From positions 1-50,633 of the forward strand of contig JAULBX010026252.1 of NCBI GenBank assembly GCA_032358255.1: a stretch of 50,633 bases of DNA, written 5' to 3'. Positions 35,001 through 45,837 of the stretch are shown here, in pieces; the stretch's first letter is position 1, and each line of letters opens with the position of its first letter. The stretch is from Heterotrichella gracilis. Taxonomy: Eukaryota > Sar > Xanthophyceae > Tribonematales > Xanthonemataceae. The notes below the pieces were generated by a model, which saw only the letters and a list, made by a program, of their open reading frames with translations, ran no database searches and was not told the DNA's origin. Position numbers and translations under genes: made by a program.

Positions 35001-37311
35001 TGTCCGACAGGGTATCGTCAAGCTTCCATCCTGTCATGGCAAACCCTAAACCCTAAACCCTAACCCCCTTTGCCACAGGGCGCTGTCCAACGTGGCCCTT
35101 GAGGGTCAGCTCACAGAGGGCTTCTTCTGGATCCCCTCACTGGCTGGACCTGCAGCGCTGCAAGCAGACGGGCAGGTGAGTGGGGACTGCAGTGGGGATT
35201 TGGGATGGATGTGCGTGCTGGTGCATGGTGGCTCAATGGGTGCTGGTGCATGGCGGGTGCATGAGCCGCGCTGGGTACTCAATATGTATTCCTGTTCTTA
35301 TTACGCAAGCAGACGGGCAGGTGGGTGGGGCATGCAATGGGGACGGGGGGTGGATTTGCATGTGGATACATGTGTACGCTTGGGCAAATGCAATCACTTT
35401 ATGTGAGTGGAGTCATGCAGGGCTCTGGCCTGGAGGTGGTTGTCCCAGAACCCTGATTTCCACCTTGCAACGCCCTATCCTGAACCCTAAACCCTACAGC
35501 TGAACCCTAGAATTTTTAACCCTAAACTCTAATTTTTACCCTATGCAGGGCTCCGGCCTGGGGTGGCTGTTCCCTTTGCAAGCAGTGCACCGCCTCTCCC
35601 TGAACCCTAAACCCAACAGCTGAACCCTAGATTTGTTAACCCTAAACCCTAATATTTACCCTGCGCAGGGCTCCGGCCTGGGCTGGCTGTTCCCCTTTGC
35701 AGACGGCGCACCCCCCATCGGGTGGGGCCTGGCGGGCGCCTACCTCATCATGCCCATACTGCTGGTGGTGAGCCAGTACGTGAGCCAGCGGCTCATCTCG
35801 CCACCCAACAAGATGGACCCGCAAGCCCAGCAGGCACAGGCCATCCTGCAGTTCCTGCCGCTCATGATCGGTGCGTGAAAGCCACAGGCAGCTATTAACA
35901 CATGAACTGTCGACATGTACTTGACTTTCGTGAAATTGACTTCACACATAAGTTTGACAAGGTGTCTGCAACTGGTGTAAGCCATGAGCTTGAAATTTGA
36001 GACTGTATGGTAGCAATCAACTGTTTAATTTCCAAAGTTTGCTGTCCTCTCATTCCAGAGTTTACGTTTAAGGTCTTTGAGCAGAACTTGTGCACCTCAT
36101 TTGGCCCCAACCGCAAACCCTGACCGGTTCCCCTCGCCTTCCTCCCCGCAGGCTGGTTCTCCCTGAACGTGCCCTCCGGCCTCACCCTCTACTGGTTCAC
36201 GAATAACATCCTCACCACGGCGCAGCAGATCTGGCTCAAGCGCACTCTCACGCCAGCCATCGAGGCAGCCATGCCCGGCCCCGCCCTGGGGTCCACCACC
36301 ATCATCAAGCCGCAGGTGGTGGAGGAGGAGAGGGAGAAGAAGCCGAGCGGTGAGACGGGGAGGGAGTTGGGGGAATGGGGAGGGCATTTGGGGAGCAAGG
36401 GAATGTGGGGATTTTGACCATGGGAGGGGGTATGGTTGGGTAGCAAGTTGTGTGGGGTGCATATGAGGCATCTGGCCGCCCTGTGACTCTGCGAAAACTA
36501 TCGTACACCCCTTCATGCACACACCACTGGACACGCACACACCCCTTCAACCATGACGCGTGCACCATTGTGTCTGCCGATGCTTTACACACACATGTTT
36601 GCATGCTTTTTGAAGCTGGCAACCTACCCACCTATCCCAAACCCTAAACCCTAAATTCTCCTGTTCCCACAGGTGCCGAGCTAGGTGCGCGCAAGCCCAG
36701 CGCCGCCGCCAGCGCCACTGGGGCAGCCGCCACAGGCACCAAGATGTCGCGGTCAAAGCGCAGGTAATTCTTACTGTACAGGTTTTAATATGATGTACAT
36801 AGTGTGATCTATATTAGCTGACTGGCACAAAGATGTCGCGGTCAAAGCGCAGGTAATTACTACTACCTATTATATTTTCACAATGTGAATTGACTGTGGA
36901 GGGGGTCATGGCCCTTGGCTGCGGCTCACGTGATCGTGGTCAATTGGCCCTATGCTTGCATTCCATTGCGCATCTGGCAAGTGTGCCTGTGGATGTCATT
37001 AATTTCCAAATATTTAACCCATTGCGCGGGGGAATAGTTTATGGCCCTGAAAGGAGCAGGAGGCCATTAAATAAACCATAATACTAAATAATTGCTTATT
37101 GCTTTTGTTGATTTATCTTGTGATTTTTTTCTGCAGGGGTGAGAAGTTCAAGGCCCTGAAGGAGCAGGAGGCCAGCAAGGCAGCACCCAACGGGGCCAGC
37201 TTGGCGGAGGCCAAATCCCCAGACGCACACGCTGGGGATGCACCAAAGCTGACGCTCCCTGACGCGCCCTCCCTGAACGAAAAGGAGAAGACAACCGCGG
37301 GGTCGGAGTAG
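32011..37311 (+). CDS. ALB3: ALB3 (OXA1/YidC family) thylakoid membrane insertase
   Basis: Ten exons: 32011-32147, 32765-32873, 33425-33640, 34026-34190, 34634-34764, 35079-35175, 35669-35870, 36152-36349, 36673-36763, 37137-37311; phases agree, 506 residues, stop TAG. The first ~45 residues (MVSLLAAGFGSAGRVVPARP...) suit a chloroplast transit peptide; in-frame ATGs at 31939 and 31891 are alternative starts. Residues 83-150 form an Ala-rich helical insertion. The insertase core starts near 155: YSYGFAIIALTLLVKVATFP, PLTKKQMEST, PRIKELQARYKND, LAGCLPTLVTLPVWIGLYK, WFSLNVPSGLTLYWFTNN, giving the five-span YidC fold. The basic tail MSRSKRRGEKFKALKEQE at about 443-460 resembles the ALB3 motif that recruits cpSRP43. 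Role: insertion of light-harvesting proteins into thylakoids with cpSRP/cpFtsY. Confidence 0.95.
33122..33470. repeat. four tandem copies of the ALB3 exon 3 start
   Basis: Units beginning ..GCAGGTACAGGACGCCGCCG lie at about 33212, 33318 and 33421, and a more decayed one at about 33135 (GGTACAGGGACGCCGCTGCTC). The last unit is the real exon 3 start (33425, VQDAAVQAASTVG). Spacing is roughly 90-105 bp, and CCCTAAACCCTA runs fill the gaps. Confidence 0.93.
33550..33871. repeat. about 97-bp copy of ALB3 exon 3 end
   Basis: The exon 3 end (coding ANADAIAAAVAKNNEGVF through TFEAVLK) plus GTGGGTA donor recurs at about 33774-33871, still open (VAKTNEGVFGIFSGTFEAVRK) and with the donor intact. Confidence 0.92.
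34155..34330. repeat. copies of ALB3 exon 4 end
   Basis: ATCAAGGAGCTGCAGGT/G from the exon 4 donor edge (34176-34195) recurs at about 34223-34243 and, with a longer upstream match (TGGAGTCCACGCTGTCCATC), at about 34270-34326. Confidence 0.88.
34726..34860. repeat. copy of ALB3 exon 5 end
   Basis: CCTGGTCAC.CTGCC.GTCTGGA.TGGGCTGTACAAGTGCG occurs at about 34729-34769 and 34811-34852; the first contains the true donor. Confidence 0.88.
35543..35700. repeat. copy of ALB3 exon 7 start
   Basis: TGCAGGGCTCCGGCCTGGG.TGGCTGTTCCC at about 35545-35576 precedes the same block at 35664-35696 (real exon 7 start). The intervening CTGAACCCTAAACCC..CAGCTGAACCCTAGA block is also duplicated. Confidence 0.9.
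36742..36855. repeat. copy of ALB3 exon 9 end
   Basis: GGCAC(C)AAGATGTCGCGGTCAAAGCGCAGGTAATT is present at 36735-36768 (true donor) and about 36823-36857. A copy of the following exon 10 start (GGAGCAGGAGGCCA) also lies upstream at about 37053. Confidence 0.9.
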
Positions 37312-39011
37312 GAAAATGAAAAGGGGAGGGCGACCACTGAGGGCTGTGGGTGGCGTGGGGGTGTGGGGTGAGGGGGCAGATGGGTATTGGTGGTGATGGG
37401 GGTATGGGGATCATGGGTGATCAGGTCTTGATTGGCGTTGGTGGGGGGGTTGGTTCCACTTGGTATATGTTTGGCGGTATCATTGTGTCTTGGCAGCTCC
37501 AACTGCGGCAGCTGTTTGTAGTGGCAGCGTATGGCGGATGGGGGGTTTGAGCCTTGGGGGGAATCAGGGTACGGAAAAGGGGAACGTGCTTACATGGCGG
37601 GGGGCTTAGGACACATGTGCAGCACGTTTTTCTGCCGCAAGGGGAAGGTTTACCTGGTCATGATGAGGGCACAGTATGAAGTTGTTATGGCAGGTGTTTG
37701 GACACCGCATTAGGTCACTTTGAACCCGCTTGGTTGGGGCTCTCATGTGAGGGTGATTCATTGTACTCGTGGATCTAACGTATTATGCGTATCATTTTTG
37801 CCAGGAGTAAATGCTTTGAGCGCTGGGCGCCGCAACGGTTGACTCAGTTTACACGCCTTGTTGAGCAGAGTGGAAATGATTTGGGAGTGCGGCATGCCAG
37901 CCTGGTTTTGGGTGCAATAGGGAGGGGGGTACCAGTGCTGTTCTACGCGGTTCGTGCTCCAGTCATGTTTTACAAATTGCACCGCTATGGTACAGCTTTT
38001 GAACGGCGGTGGGTTGTTGAAAAAGGTCCCCTTCTGGCAGTCTGAGAGGTCAAACTTTGGAAGTGTTGTCAACTCGATGTCATTGAGGAAATCTTGGCAC
38101 CATAGATTGTGGGCCACAGTCACTGGTCCGTGACTGGTGTTTGAAGTATGGTAAGATGGTCTGCACCTCCTCGGATCTGGGTTGGGAAGCGTGCACGGTG
38201 CGCATTTACTATGTTGTGCGTCCACTAGTGGTCCTGAAGGTACCACTGGCAGTACCTTCCAATCAAACAAAGGGACCTTGAAGGCGTTCCAAGCCGCTAT
38301 TGGCTTATTGCCACCTCCATGAACTTGCAGATCAAGTTGCATGATGCAGCTTTTGAACCATTGGTGGCAAGGCTTGTTAGAGTACAGTACTCTAGAGCTC
38401 AGCTAGCCGCTGTTGAGCAGTCCTGCAAGCATGGTGACGTCGTCCAAAGCTACGCTGACCAATGCATGCCAGAACATGGCCCTGCAATGCCATTGTGCGG
38501 CACTGTCCACAAAAACCCTTTAATCCCCAGCCCCGCGCAACAACAAAGAACCCCATTGTCCACCTGGTCAGTCTGAGAAACTGCTGCTGCAATGCTCAGC
38601 AGCCTGGGCGCAATGCGCATTTTTTGCAAGTATTGGAATTTGATTGCAGCCTGCAAGCAGTGCCACTTTTTAATCTAATGGTTTAGATACAGTAGTCTAA
38701 TGGTTTCATACAGTACACGTAACTGTTCAAAAGACTTCAGGCGCAGCCGCCCATCCTGCCTGACACAGTATGCAATAGCTACTGCAATAATCCCTCAATA
38801 TTCAATATCCAATTTGGTGGGCATCACAATTGCAGTAAAAGAAAAAAGTATGACTCCATCGAGCCCAGTGGGGCACACTGTCAGTGTATCCTGTATGCCT
38901 TTCTGTGGGTTTGTTTGTATCCTGGTCAGCCCTGCGCCTATAGCTGTTGAACTGGAGTGGCATTCGACAATGCTCAGCACCCCTGGGACTTGCACCGCAT
39001 CCCACGCCTCC
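37312..39011. other. convergent intergenic region
   Basis: Lies between the ALB3 and DUF3429 3' ends. Apart from the 195-codon open frame at 37758-38342 and a 17-bp palindrome near 38380 (TAGAGTACAGTACTCTA) no feature is supported. Confidence 0.45.
37758..38342 (-). CDS. unexplained 194-codon open frame
   Basis: Starts with ATG at 38340-38342 and reads without introns to a stop at 37758. The product contains FDWKVLPVVPSGPLVD and several Pro/Cys/His-rich stretches. I do not recognise it. It lacks the GC-rich exon style of its neighbours and may be a decayed transposon-derived or chance frame; upstream minus-strand sequence (near 38440) includes a LDDVTMLAGLLNSG stretch that recalls polymerase-type motifs only weakly. 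Confidence 0.3.
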   Translation of the reverse strand: MQLDLQVHGGGNKPIAAWNAFKVPLFDWKVLPVVPSGPLVDAQHSKCAPCTLPNPDPRRCRPSYHTSNTSHGPVTVAHNLWCQDFLNDIELTTLPKFDLSDCQKGTFFNNPPPFKSCTIAVQFVKHDWSTNRVEQHWYPPPYCTQNQAGMPHSQIISTLLNKACKLSQPLRRPALKAFTPGKNDTHNTLDPRVQ

Positions 39012-39380
39012 AGCAAAAGCCTGCATCAAGGCGACTTCCCCTCCTCACCACCAGCCTTCTCCCCCCAGGGATTCCTCACCACATCCCACACAGTCAACCC
39101 CATGCCAGTGGTTGCCAGCAATGTAAGCGGCAGCCGGAGGTGCATATACCAAGGGGTAGGAGGCCCACCCATGTATGCTAAACAACGTGTGCAAGGGCAA
39201 TCCAAGCAATACAGGACTTCAGCAAAAGCCTGCATCAAAGCGACTCCCCCTTCTCACCGCCAGCCTTCTCCCCCCAGGGGTTCCTCACCGCATCCCACAC
39301 AGTCAACCCCATGCCGGTGGTTGCCAGCAACGTGAGGGGCAGCCGGAGGTGCATGTACCAAGGGGGTAGGAGGCCCACCC
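39012..39380. repeat. about 159-bp tandem duplication at 3' end of DUF3429 gene
   Basis: 39012-39170 and 39221-39380 are closely similar (offset about 209). The right copy codes the C-terminus of the DUF3429 protein (WYMHLRLPLTLLATTGMGLT...). The left copy lies beyond the stop codon and also reads as the same peptide with changes. Confidence 0.9.
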
Positions 39381-40905
39381 GCGCAAAGTGGCGATCCACA
39401 AAAAACACTGCGGGGAGGGTGGCGCCCATGACCAAGGCTGCTGGGCCAGGGGGGAGTGTTATTGCGGGCCAGGCCACCAGGCAGGGTGTCACGGACCACA
39501 GGTAGCGCTCAAACTCGTGCCGTGCGGAGAGCACGGGGCCTGCATGAACGGGAGGAATTTGATAATTGAATTGTAGGGGACGCCCGAAGTCATTTTCAGG
39601 GAGGTGCATGGTGCACCTGGCATATTCTCCACGGTCATTGCATATTATATTTTATTGTTTAGGTTCCACCATGGCATCGTACAGTGTCACCATGTATGGC
39701 TAAACCCTAAACCCTAAACCTGTTGCACTCCCACAGGCCATGCATTCATTTCTGTAACCCCGTCTACCACCAGCCTCGGCGCAAGCACTGCGATGTAGTG
39801 CAGGCTTTCCCCCGTCGCCCATGTCCCATCACCAACACCCACTATAAATGCACCCCTTTTCATGTCTCCCAAGCATCTCCCCCACGCACCTCCATATTGT
39901 GCCATTGCCATAGCCCAATGTATGCCTCCTAGGAATGACAGGATGCTGGCTCCATAGCCAATCTGTACCCAGCAGCCACATGTCAGAGTTGGCAGGAGGG
40001 GCAAGTGTGAGTGTGCTGGCCCAACAATAAACCCTAAACCCTAAAAGCTGGCTCCATTGCCAACTGCAGCCAGGAGCCACACGTCAGGGGCACAACGGGG
40101 ACGGCTATGCCGGTGCTGGCCCAAACCCTAAACCCTAAACCCTAGAAGCCTGAGAAGGCATTACTGACGGTGCACGTTGTACACGCTAATTGCCCATGTC
40201 AGGGGCACAAGGGGAAGCAGTATGCTGGCCCAAACCCTAAACCCTAAACCCTGAAAGCCTGAAAAGGCACTGCTGACGGTGCACATTACAAACTGATGCT
40301 TATGGTGCACATTGGTCCCGTCCCAGGTACCCATATTGACCAACCAAGGTATTGTTCTCAGTGCTCAGGACGCAATGCTACCAAGACCACCTAAAACCAA
40401 CCAAGGTATTGTTCTCAGTGCTCAGGACGCCATGCTACGCAAACCACCTATAAACTTCCAGAAACCCTAGGTTAAACCACCGCACCTGCAGCAGCGCGGC
40501 ATGCTCCAAGATGCTGGGTGGCATCAAGGGGAGAGCGTTGGCCACAGGGGGTGAGAGCACAATGAAGGGGATGGCGCCCCCCATCCCTAGGGTTTTGCAC
40601 ACGCTGGGCACGGCTGCAAAACCCTTGGGGGCTGCGCTGGGGGTTGGCGGTACCCCTGGGGCCAATTGTGGTGCTGCTGCTGCAGCTGCAGTTGCTTGTT
40701 GTGTGGTTTCAGAGCTGAGTGTCCTGCTGCAGGCCGCCAGCGGCTGCAGGTGTACAGTCAAGTTGTGAGTAAGCAAACGTTGGGTTGTCACGTGCAAGGT
40801 TTCTGGGATAGGGTAGTCTCTGTACAACGCGCAGTTTGCCAAATTCGGTTTCAAGCCTGGTGTTCGGAATGGCGTGTGCGGGTTGCATAGGCAACCTGTG
40901 CACAT
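39235..40905 (-). CDS. TMEM69: DUF3429/TMEM69-like membrane protein
   Basis: Exons high to low: 40486-40905, 39890-39962, 39235-39539; phases agree, about 265 residues if the ATG at 40903-40905 is the start (the frame remains open further upstream; an acceptor at 40744 is an alternative border). The N-terminal ~85 residues with RTLSSETTQQ and an Ala run could be an organelle presequence. Family signature: KTLGMGGAIPFIVL, GYGASILSFLGGIHWAMAMA, YLWSVTPCLVAWPAI, LPPWYMHLRLPLTLLATTGM. These give four to five membrane spans, as in DUF3429 proteins of bacteria and TMEM69 of animals (mitochondrial). The biochemical role is unknown. It is convergent with ALB3. Confidence 0.82.
39945..40265. repeat. 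three decayed copies of DUF3429 exon 39890-39962 start
   Basis: GGCTCCAT.GCCAA.TG..(C)AGC(A)GCCACA.GTCAG..GG occurs at about 39948-39990 and 40049-40090. The TGTCAGGGGCACAA..GGG...GCTGGCCCAAACCCTAAACCC part is repeated at about 40083-40140 and 40197-40250. They form an irregular tandem array upstream of the exon acceptor. Confidence 0.8.
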
Positions 40906-43003
40906 GCCCACAAAGGTTGCCTGCGGCGTGGTGAGCACCACGTTCCAACAGGGAACACCTGCCCTCCAACTGCGCACACCCTTGCGCACTCAGCGCCAGG
41001 CACCAACTACAGGTGTCCACAAAGGCGCAACAGGCAACCTACCCGTGCTGCAAAGGTGGCTGCGTCCCATGTCCCTCCCGTGGTGCTAGGTTGTGCTGCC
41101 GCCCCCTGGAGAACCAGTTCACAGGGTATCGGCCAGGGCGCACAAAAGTACTGATACTGACACCTGTGGGTTGCTGCATGGCTGTGCACGTCTGTCGCTG
41201 CAGAGGGTTGCATGTGCCGATGCTCAACCAAGGTAGTCGCTCACTGGTTAGTGTGGTTTGATGTGACTAGTAAGTCGCTCAGTGCTTGCGCCTGTGCTTT
41301 TGTTTGCATACAACAACTCTTTGCTGGCAAATAACCTGAGCACTACATGCCAACACATGCCTTGGAATACCACGAGAGCACTTCGACTGAAGGAGTTTAC
41401 TTCTAGCAACTTCAGGTGTTTTACGAGTGGTTGTCAGCTGGAAAGCAGGCGAGTAGTTGACGTATACTGGACCATATGCATGCATGCATTTTTTGTGGCT
41501 CACATATGCATGCGTTGTGGGTACCTCCCACTCACCCTGAGCAAACTGGACAGCGCGCCACCTGCTCGCCGTAGCATTGTGTTAACGTTTACTTGAAGCT
41601 TTAAGACGGCCAACTACTGTGACTCACGGGGCATGCGTGTCCAGCACTTTACCAAACATTGACATATGCGATGGGCGAGCAACAAGGGTCTGACGGATGT
41701 CGGCACACTGTTATCGACCAAGAGGAATCTTGCAGTGATAGTGGTGTATTTCAGTGCAGGTTTAAGCGTCGGTGTCCTTGCTGAATGGAGATTGCAGCTA
41801 GTACGCACTTATTTTATAAGAAAAAAAGATAAAGAACACTGAAAGGTTTTAGCCTGTTCATCCTTTGCAACATGTTTGTTGTGTGGAGAGCCTGTACACT
41901 GACAAGGAATATCCCAGCGGGGCTGCTGAAATCACTTCAAAAATTCTGGTAACACAAACAATAAAGGTGAATAAACACCCGAAGCCCAGAGCATAGAACC
42001 CCAAAGTAATCACCGTCCAAAACGTGGCAACTTAGTCTAGGCCCTAGCTAGTACGTTGGTCCCACAAATTGGAACGTGTATGAAAAGTATTGCAAATAAT
42101 ATATCATATGAGAATTGGGTGTGGCTGCCATACTGCTGCATTTTCAAAATGCACGTTCGTGCCAAGACAGTCATGTAAAATAAGACTCCCTGACAAATAC
42201 CAACTCTACACCTAATACACCAAACTCCAAGGAAACGGAGCAACTGGACTGTATATTATCTCTGTTGCACACCATGACAGCAGCACATGTCACAGTGTGC
42301 GTCGTTGGCCTTGCTAAGACTATGGTGGGAAGCCTCCGTGGCATGGCCAGCGTGGCAGCTCCCCGTGCCTCTGATGGCATGACATCAGGGCGCTGGCCCT
42401 GGTAGAGGGCTGGTAATAGACTACTAGGCTGAGAGGCAACCATAGCTATAGCACGGCCCCAATTGCTTGCCAAAAAGCCAATATGCGGATGGCTGCTGGG
42501 AATGTGTTTTCTGTTGGTTTCTTTGTAGGGGTCAGTAAAAGAAGGGGAAATTGAGGTAAGCTCCCGCTGCTATATTGTCTTGCCAATTGACCATCAGAGC
42601 TGCATTGTGATGGTCAGCCAGTCCACGCAAGCGGGTTTGCAGGCACGCCCTGCAGGGATTTGTGCGCTGTCAGAGCCTGTCTTATTTGCACTCAAGTCCT
42701 GGACTTGTCCCCATTGAATGCCGACAAGCTTTTGTGTGTACATTGCTCTCATGGACGTACTAGCCACCATGGACCCCATGCGTTTGTCTAACATCATGGA
42801 TTGGCAAATTTGACAGACTCATTGCAAATGCAAGGCAATATACATTGGTGCAGCTGCATGCACAAGTATATCTACTAATCCTTGTACATACAGCTATAAC
42901 TAACTGCAGGAGTTATAGCTGTATGTACAAGGATTAGTAGGTTATAATGCAGGACAGGACCACCCATCAGGGCATTATTCACACTTTACCCTCCACAACT
43001 CAC
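40906..43003. other. spacer without recognised gene
   Basis: No splice-bounded coding segment. Contains the 42872-42940 hairpin. The promoter of the DUF3429 gene should be at its left end. Confidence 0.5.
42872..42940. repeat. perfect 30-bp inverted repeat, 9-nt loop
   Basis: Arms 42872-42901 and 42911-42940 are exact reverse complements over all 30 bases (starting CTACTAATCCTTGTACATAC). The loop is AACTGCAGG. The lack of any mismatch suggests recent formation or selection. Confidence 0.92.
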
Positions 43004-43164
43004 CGGTAGCTTCCCGCTTCCTTCCGAGCTCCCAACCTCCCCTATCTTGGCAGCCCACTTGGCAAACCCGCCATCATAGCCCTGGCTCCCCTCGTTGTTC
43101 CGATCCACATACCGCCCTGCCAAGCCATCCAGCCGCCGATAGACATTGTTCTTGAAGCTGATGT
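43004..43164 (-). pseudogene. orphan exon of a beta-helix protein
   Basis: The minus-strand segment has a good acceptor (polypyrimidine tract then TACAG before 43164) and a GTGAG donor after 43004, and stays open (DISFKNNVYRRLDGLAGRYV... GGFAKWAAKIGEVGSS). N-x-Y plus a later W-containing turn is the style of right-handed parallel beta-helix proteins such as the neighbouring gene. But it lies downstream of that gene's stop codon and no partner exons are visible, so it is probably a duplicated fragment or part of a broken second copy. Confidence 0.55.
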
Positions 43165-43789
43165 CTGTATAATTAGCCACAGAGGGGAAAAAGGGGAGGA
43201 CACCCTCAGCAGGCTCGCCATCACACCTGGACATCCAGGGAACTCACGTCAGGCAATTTGCGATTCATGCATCCAAATGAGCTTGATTGTGCGTCCCAGG
43301 TGGCAAAGTGCCTACTGGTAAACTCATGAAAATATATATAAAAAATGATATAATGGAATACTTATGCATCTGAGGTCGCAACATGGCCAGATGATATCAC
43401 CATAATATATACAGATTAGTGATGAAACTGGCTGAGAGAAGCACAAGGCAATCAGCAGCCCACATGTGTCATGCATTCTGTGCACCAATGGTCTCTGAGG
43501 GCTGCACATCCATCGATACATGTGCAGCTGATCAAGTGGCTGCCCACACGTACGTGGCCTTGGAGCAGTCGTAGTTGGTACACAGGCAGCCCGACGGCTG
43601 GATGACATCAAACATGGGGCCATAAATCCGCCTCAGCTCATACACCTGATCCATGTAGGGCTCCCACTTGGGGGTTGCCTCCCCCGACATGAACCAGGGG
43701 CCCCCAATGTCGGCAAAAATGCCCCCGTATTTCTTTAGGGCTGTGCAAATGACCCTTGGCACGGGGCTCAGTGTGGTGCAGTTGAAGGC

Positions 43790-44058
43790 GTCGTCCCATA
43801 GCCGCACGCGCATGCCCATCCAGGGGTTGTCGGGGTCGGGGGTGCCTGCAAGGGGTGGGGGTGATGTCTAAGGGAGATCATCCTTGATTTTTTATTTTTG
43901 TTTGGTTAAGTTCTAATGTATTTTTCTTACTGTGATGGGGTGATAGATTGCCTTTTTCTTTTCTAGATGTAGCTGGGGAAATGTTGAGTTTGATGGCGTC
44001 CTCGCGCAGGCGCACGTGCATGCCCATCCAGGGGTTGTCAGGGTTGGGGGTGCCTGTA
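43790..44058. repeat. copy of beta-helix gene last-exon start
   Basis: The block GCGCATGCCCATCCAGGGGTTGTCGGGGTCGGGGGTGCCTG at 43808-43846 recurs at about 44015-44055 (GTGCATGCCCATCCAGGGGTTGTCAGGGTTGGGGGTGCCTG), inside the upstream intron. Confidence 0.92.
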
Positions 44059-44062
44059 TAGG

Positions 44063-44176
44063 GTGGTGGTGGAGGGTGGTGGTGGTGGTGGTGGTGGTGG
44101 TTGGTGGTGGTGGTGGTGGTGGTGGTGGTGGTGGTGGTGGTGGTGGTGGTGGTGGTGGTGGTGGTGGTGGTGGTGG
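44063..44176. repeat. (TGG)n microsatellite
   Basis: About 110 bp of almost pure TGG repeats (CCA on the gene's sense strand), immediately following the exon copy in the intron. Confidence 0.97.
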
Positions 44177-45837
44177 CGAGTGGTGGCTAGGCTGAGAACA
44201 GGAGATCAAAAGAAGAAAAATACTCAGAACTATATACAATGGAAGTAAAAAATATGAAGAGGATTTAAGTGAACATTAGTATGTATGATATATTGGATTA
44301 TACTTGCTGCAGTGGACAGCATGCAGCTGCGACCAAGCGCATGACATGTGCTGCAATCGCTAAAGCAGGTGCACCAGTGATGAAATGGATAACCTTTAAG
44401 TATTGTGTACAGGTTGGCAATGCTTGCTAGGCTAGGGTCACCCTGCACAAGTTAGGGTTTCAAGGGGTATTGATGCGCACCGGCCACCACCCCGTGAGTG
44501 GCCCCTTCATTAGGGTCATAGGTGTTGGACAGCACGCTGGGACCCAGTGAAGCGGATGGCGTGGTCAATCACCCCTTTGACCACCGCATCCTCAAACTTT
44601 ATGGTGGCAGCATACAGCGACAGCCCCGCTGCATCGGCGCTGGTGGCCCCTATGGGGCGCAGCCTGTTGCTGGTCATGTTGAAGATGGCCCCGTTCTGGG
44701 CTCTCCACCCCGTTTTGTTGGTGGGGCTGGGGGCGGTGGGGGGCTCGGCAGCATATAGCTCGTAGCTCAGGCAGGTGGCGTTGTCAAAAACCACCATGTG
44801 TCGATCCCCATTGCACCCGGGGATTGTGACGGGGCAGCGGGGACCGACCTCCTGGACGGAGGAATTTCCGGGGATTGGGTATGGCCCCAGCTCCCCGGGC
44901 ATGGCTTCGCGCTGGTAGGCTGCATCCCAAGTGACGTTGACAAAGGGAGTTGTTCGGGAATCCACTTAGTCTATGGGAATCCCCGCGTAGGTGGTGTCAT
45001 TCATGGGGTCCGTGAATGGCCTGCCGCCCCAATCGTAGCGCAGGTCTGCCCGACCAATGTTGCCGATGATATAATATGATCAGGGGTGGACGGGGAGGTT
45101 GGTGAGATCTTTGTGTATGGGGTTGTTACTAGGGAAAACGGGGCAGGAGCCGTCGGCATTGCGAGCTGCCGTCCCGGGGAGGTTGGAGGCGGCGACGGCA
45201 AAAGCTGCAGGGGTGGACATGAGGTGGCGACGGGGGCTGGCCGAGGCTTGCTTGGGATTGATGAAGGCTGGGGATTTTGAGGTGGTGGAGATGGCTGCAA
45301 TCTCAGAGAGGCGGCGAGCCAGGCGTCTCTTGGTGCAAGTAGTGGTGCTGGGGGGGATGTAGCGCGCAGGGTCAAAGATGTCCGCCTGCATGCATGCAAG
45401 GTGCCAATTAAAAGTTTGCTGTGTAATGCAGTCTCTGTATGTTGTACAAGGAAAGTGTGCTTGTTTAGCATGCCATGACAGATTGTGAACAATTGCAAGA
45501 TATAAGATCTCAAATCTTATATCCTAGAGAGTTTCAACACTTAAGTTTCCCATCCCATTTTTTGCACGGTAAAAATGTGCATGCACAGAAGCAATAGCAA
45601 CACCAAAGCCATGCAACTCCTGCCCCAGCCAAACACACCCAACCCACCCCCTCTCCCCTCCCCACCTGCTTGACCCTAAACTCCACCATGGGCGTCCTTG
45701 CCCCCGCCGCCTGCACCACCACGTTTCCCTGGAAAACAATGTCCTGATTGGGGGGGGGCAGCTGCTTCTGGGGTCCCACCATGACAGGGCTTAAATAGAA
45801 GAGCACCGCTGCGTGCTGGGTGGAGGACACGTTGTAG

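Noticed and set aside
38700..39335. 211-codon plus-strand open frame
   Set aside because: Mostly the complement of the duplicated DUF3429 exon end; no motifs on this strand.
44063..44248. Trp-repeat open frame
   Set aside because: Only the translation of the TGG microsatellite.
44966..44971. TAA read as an amino acid (variant code as in some ulvophyte algae)
   Set aside because: Other genes here end in TAA or TAG at the expected position and the same gene has frame shifts, so decay or error is simpler.
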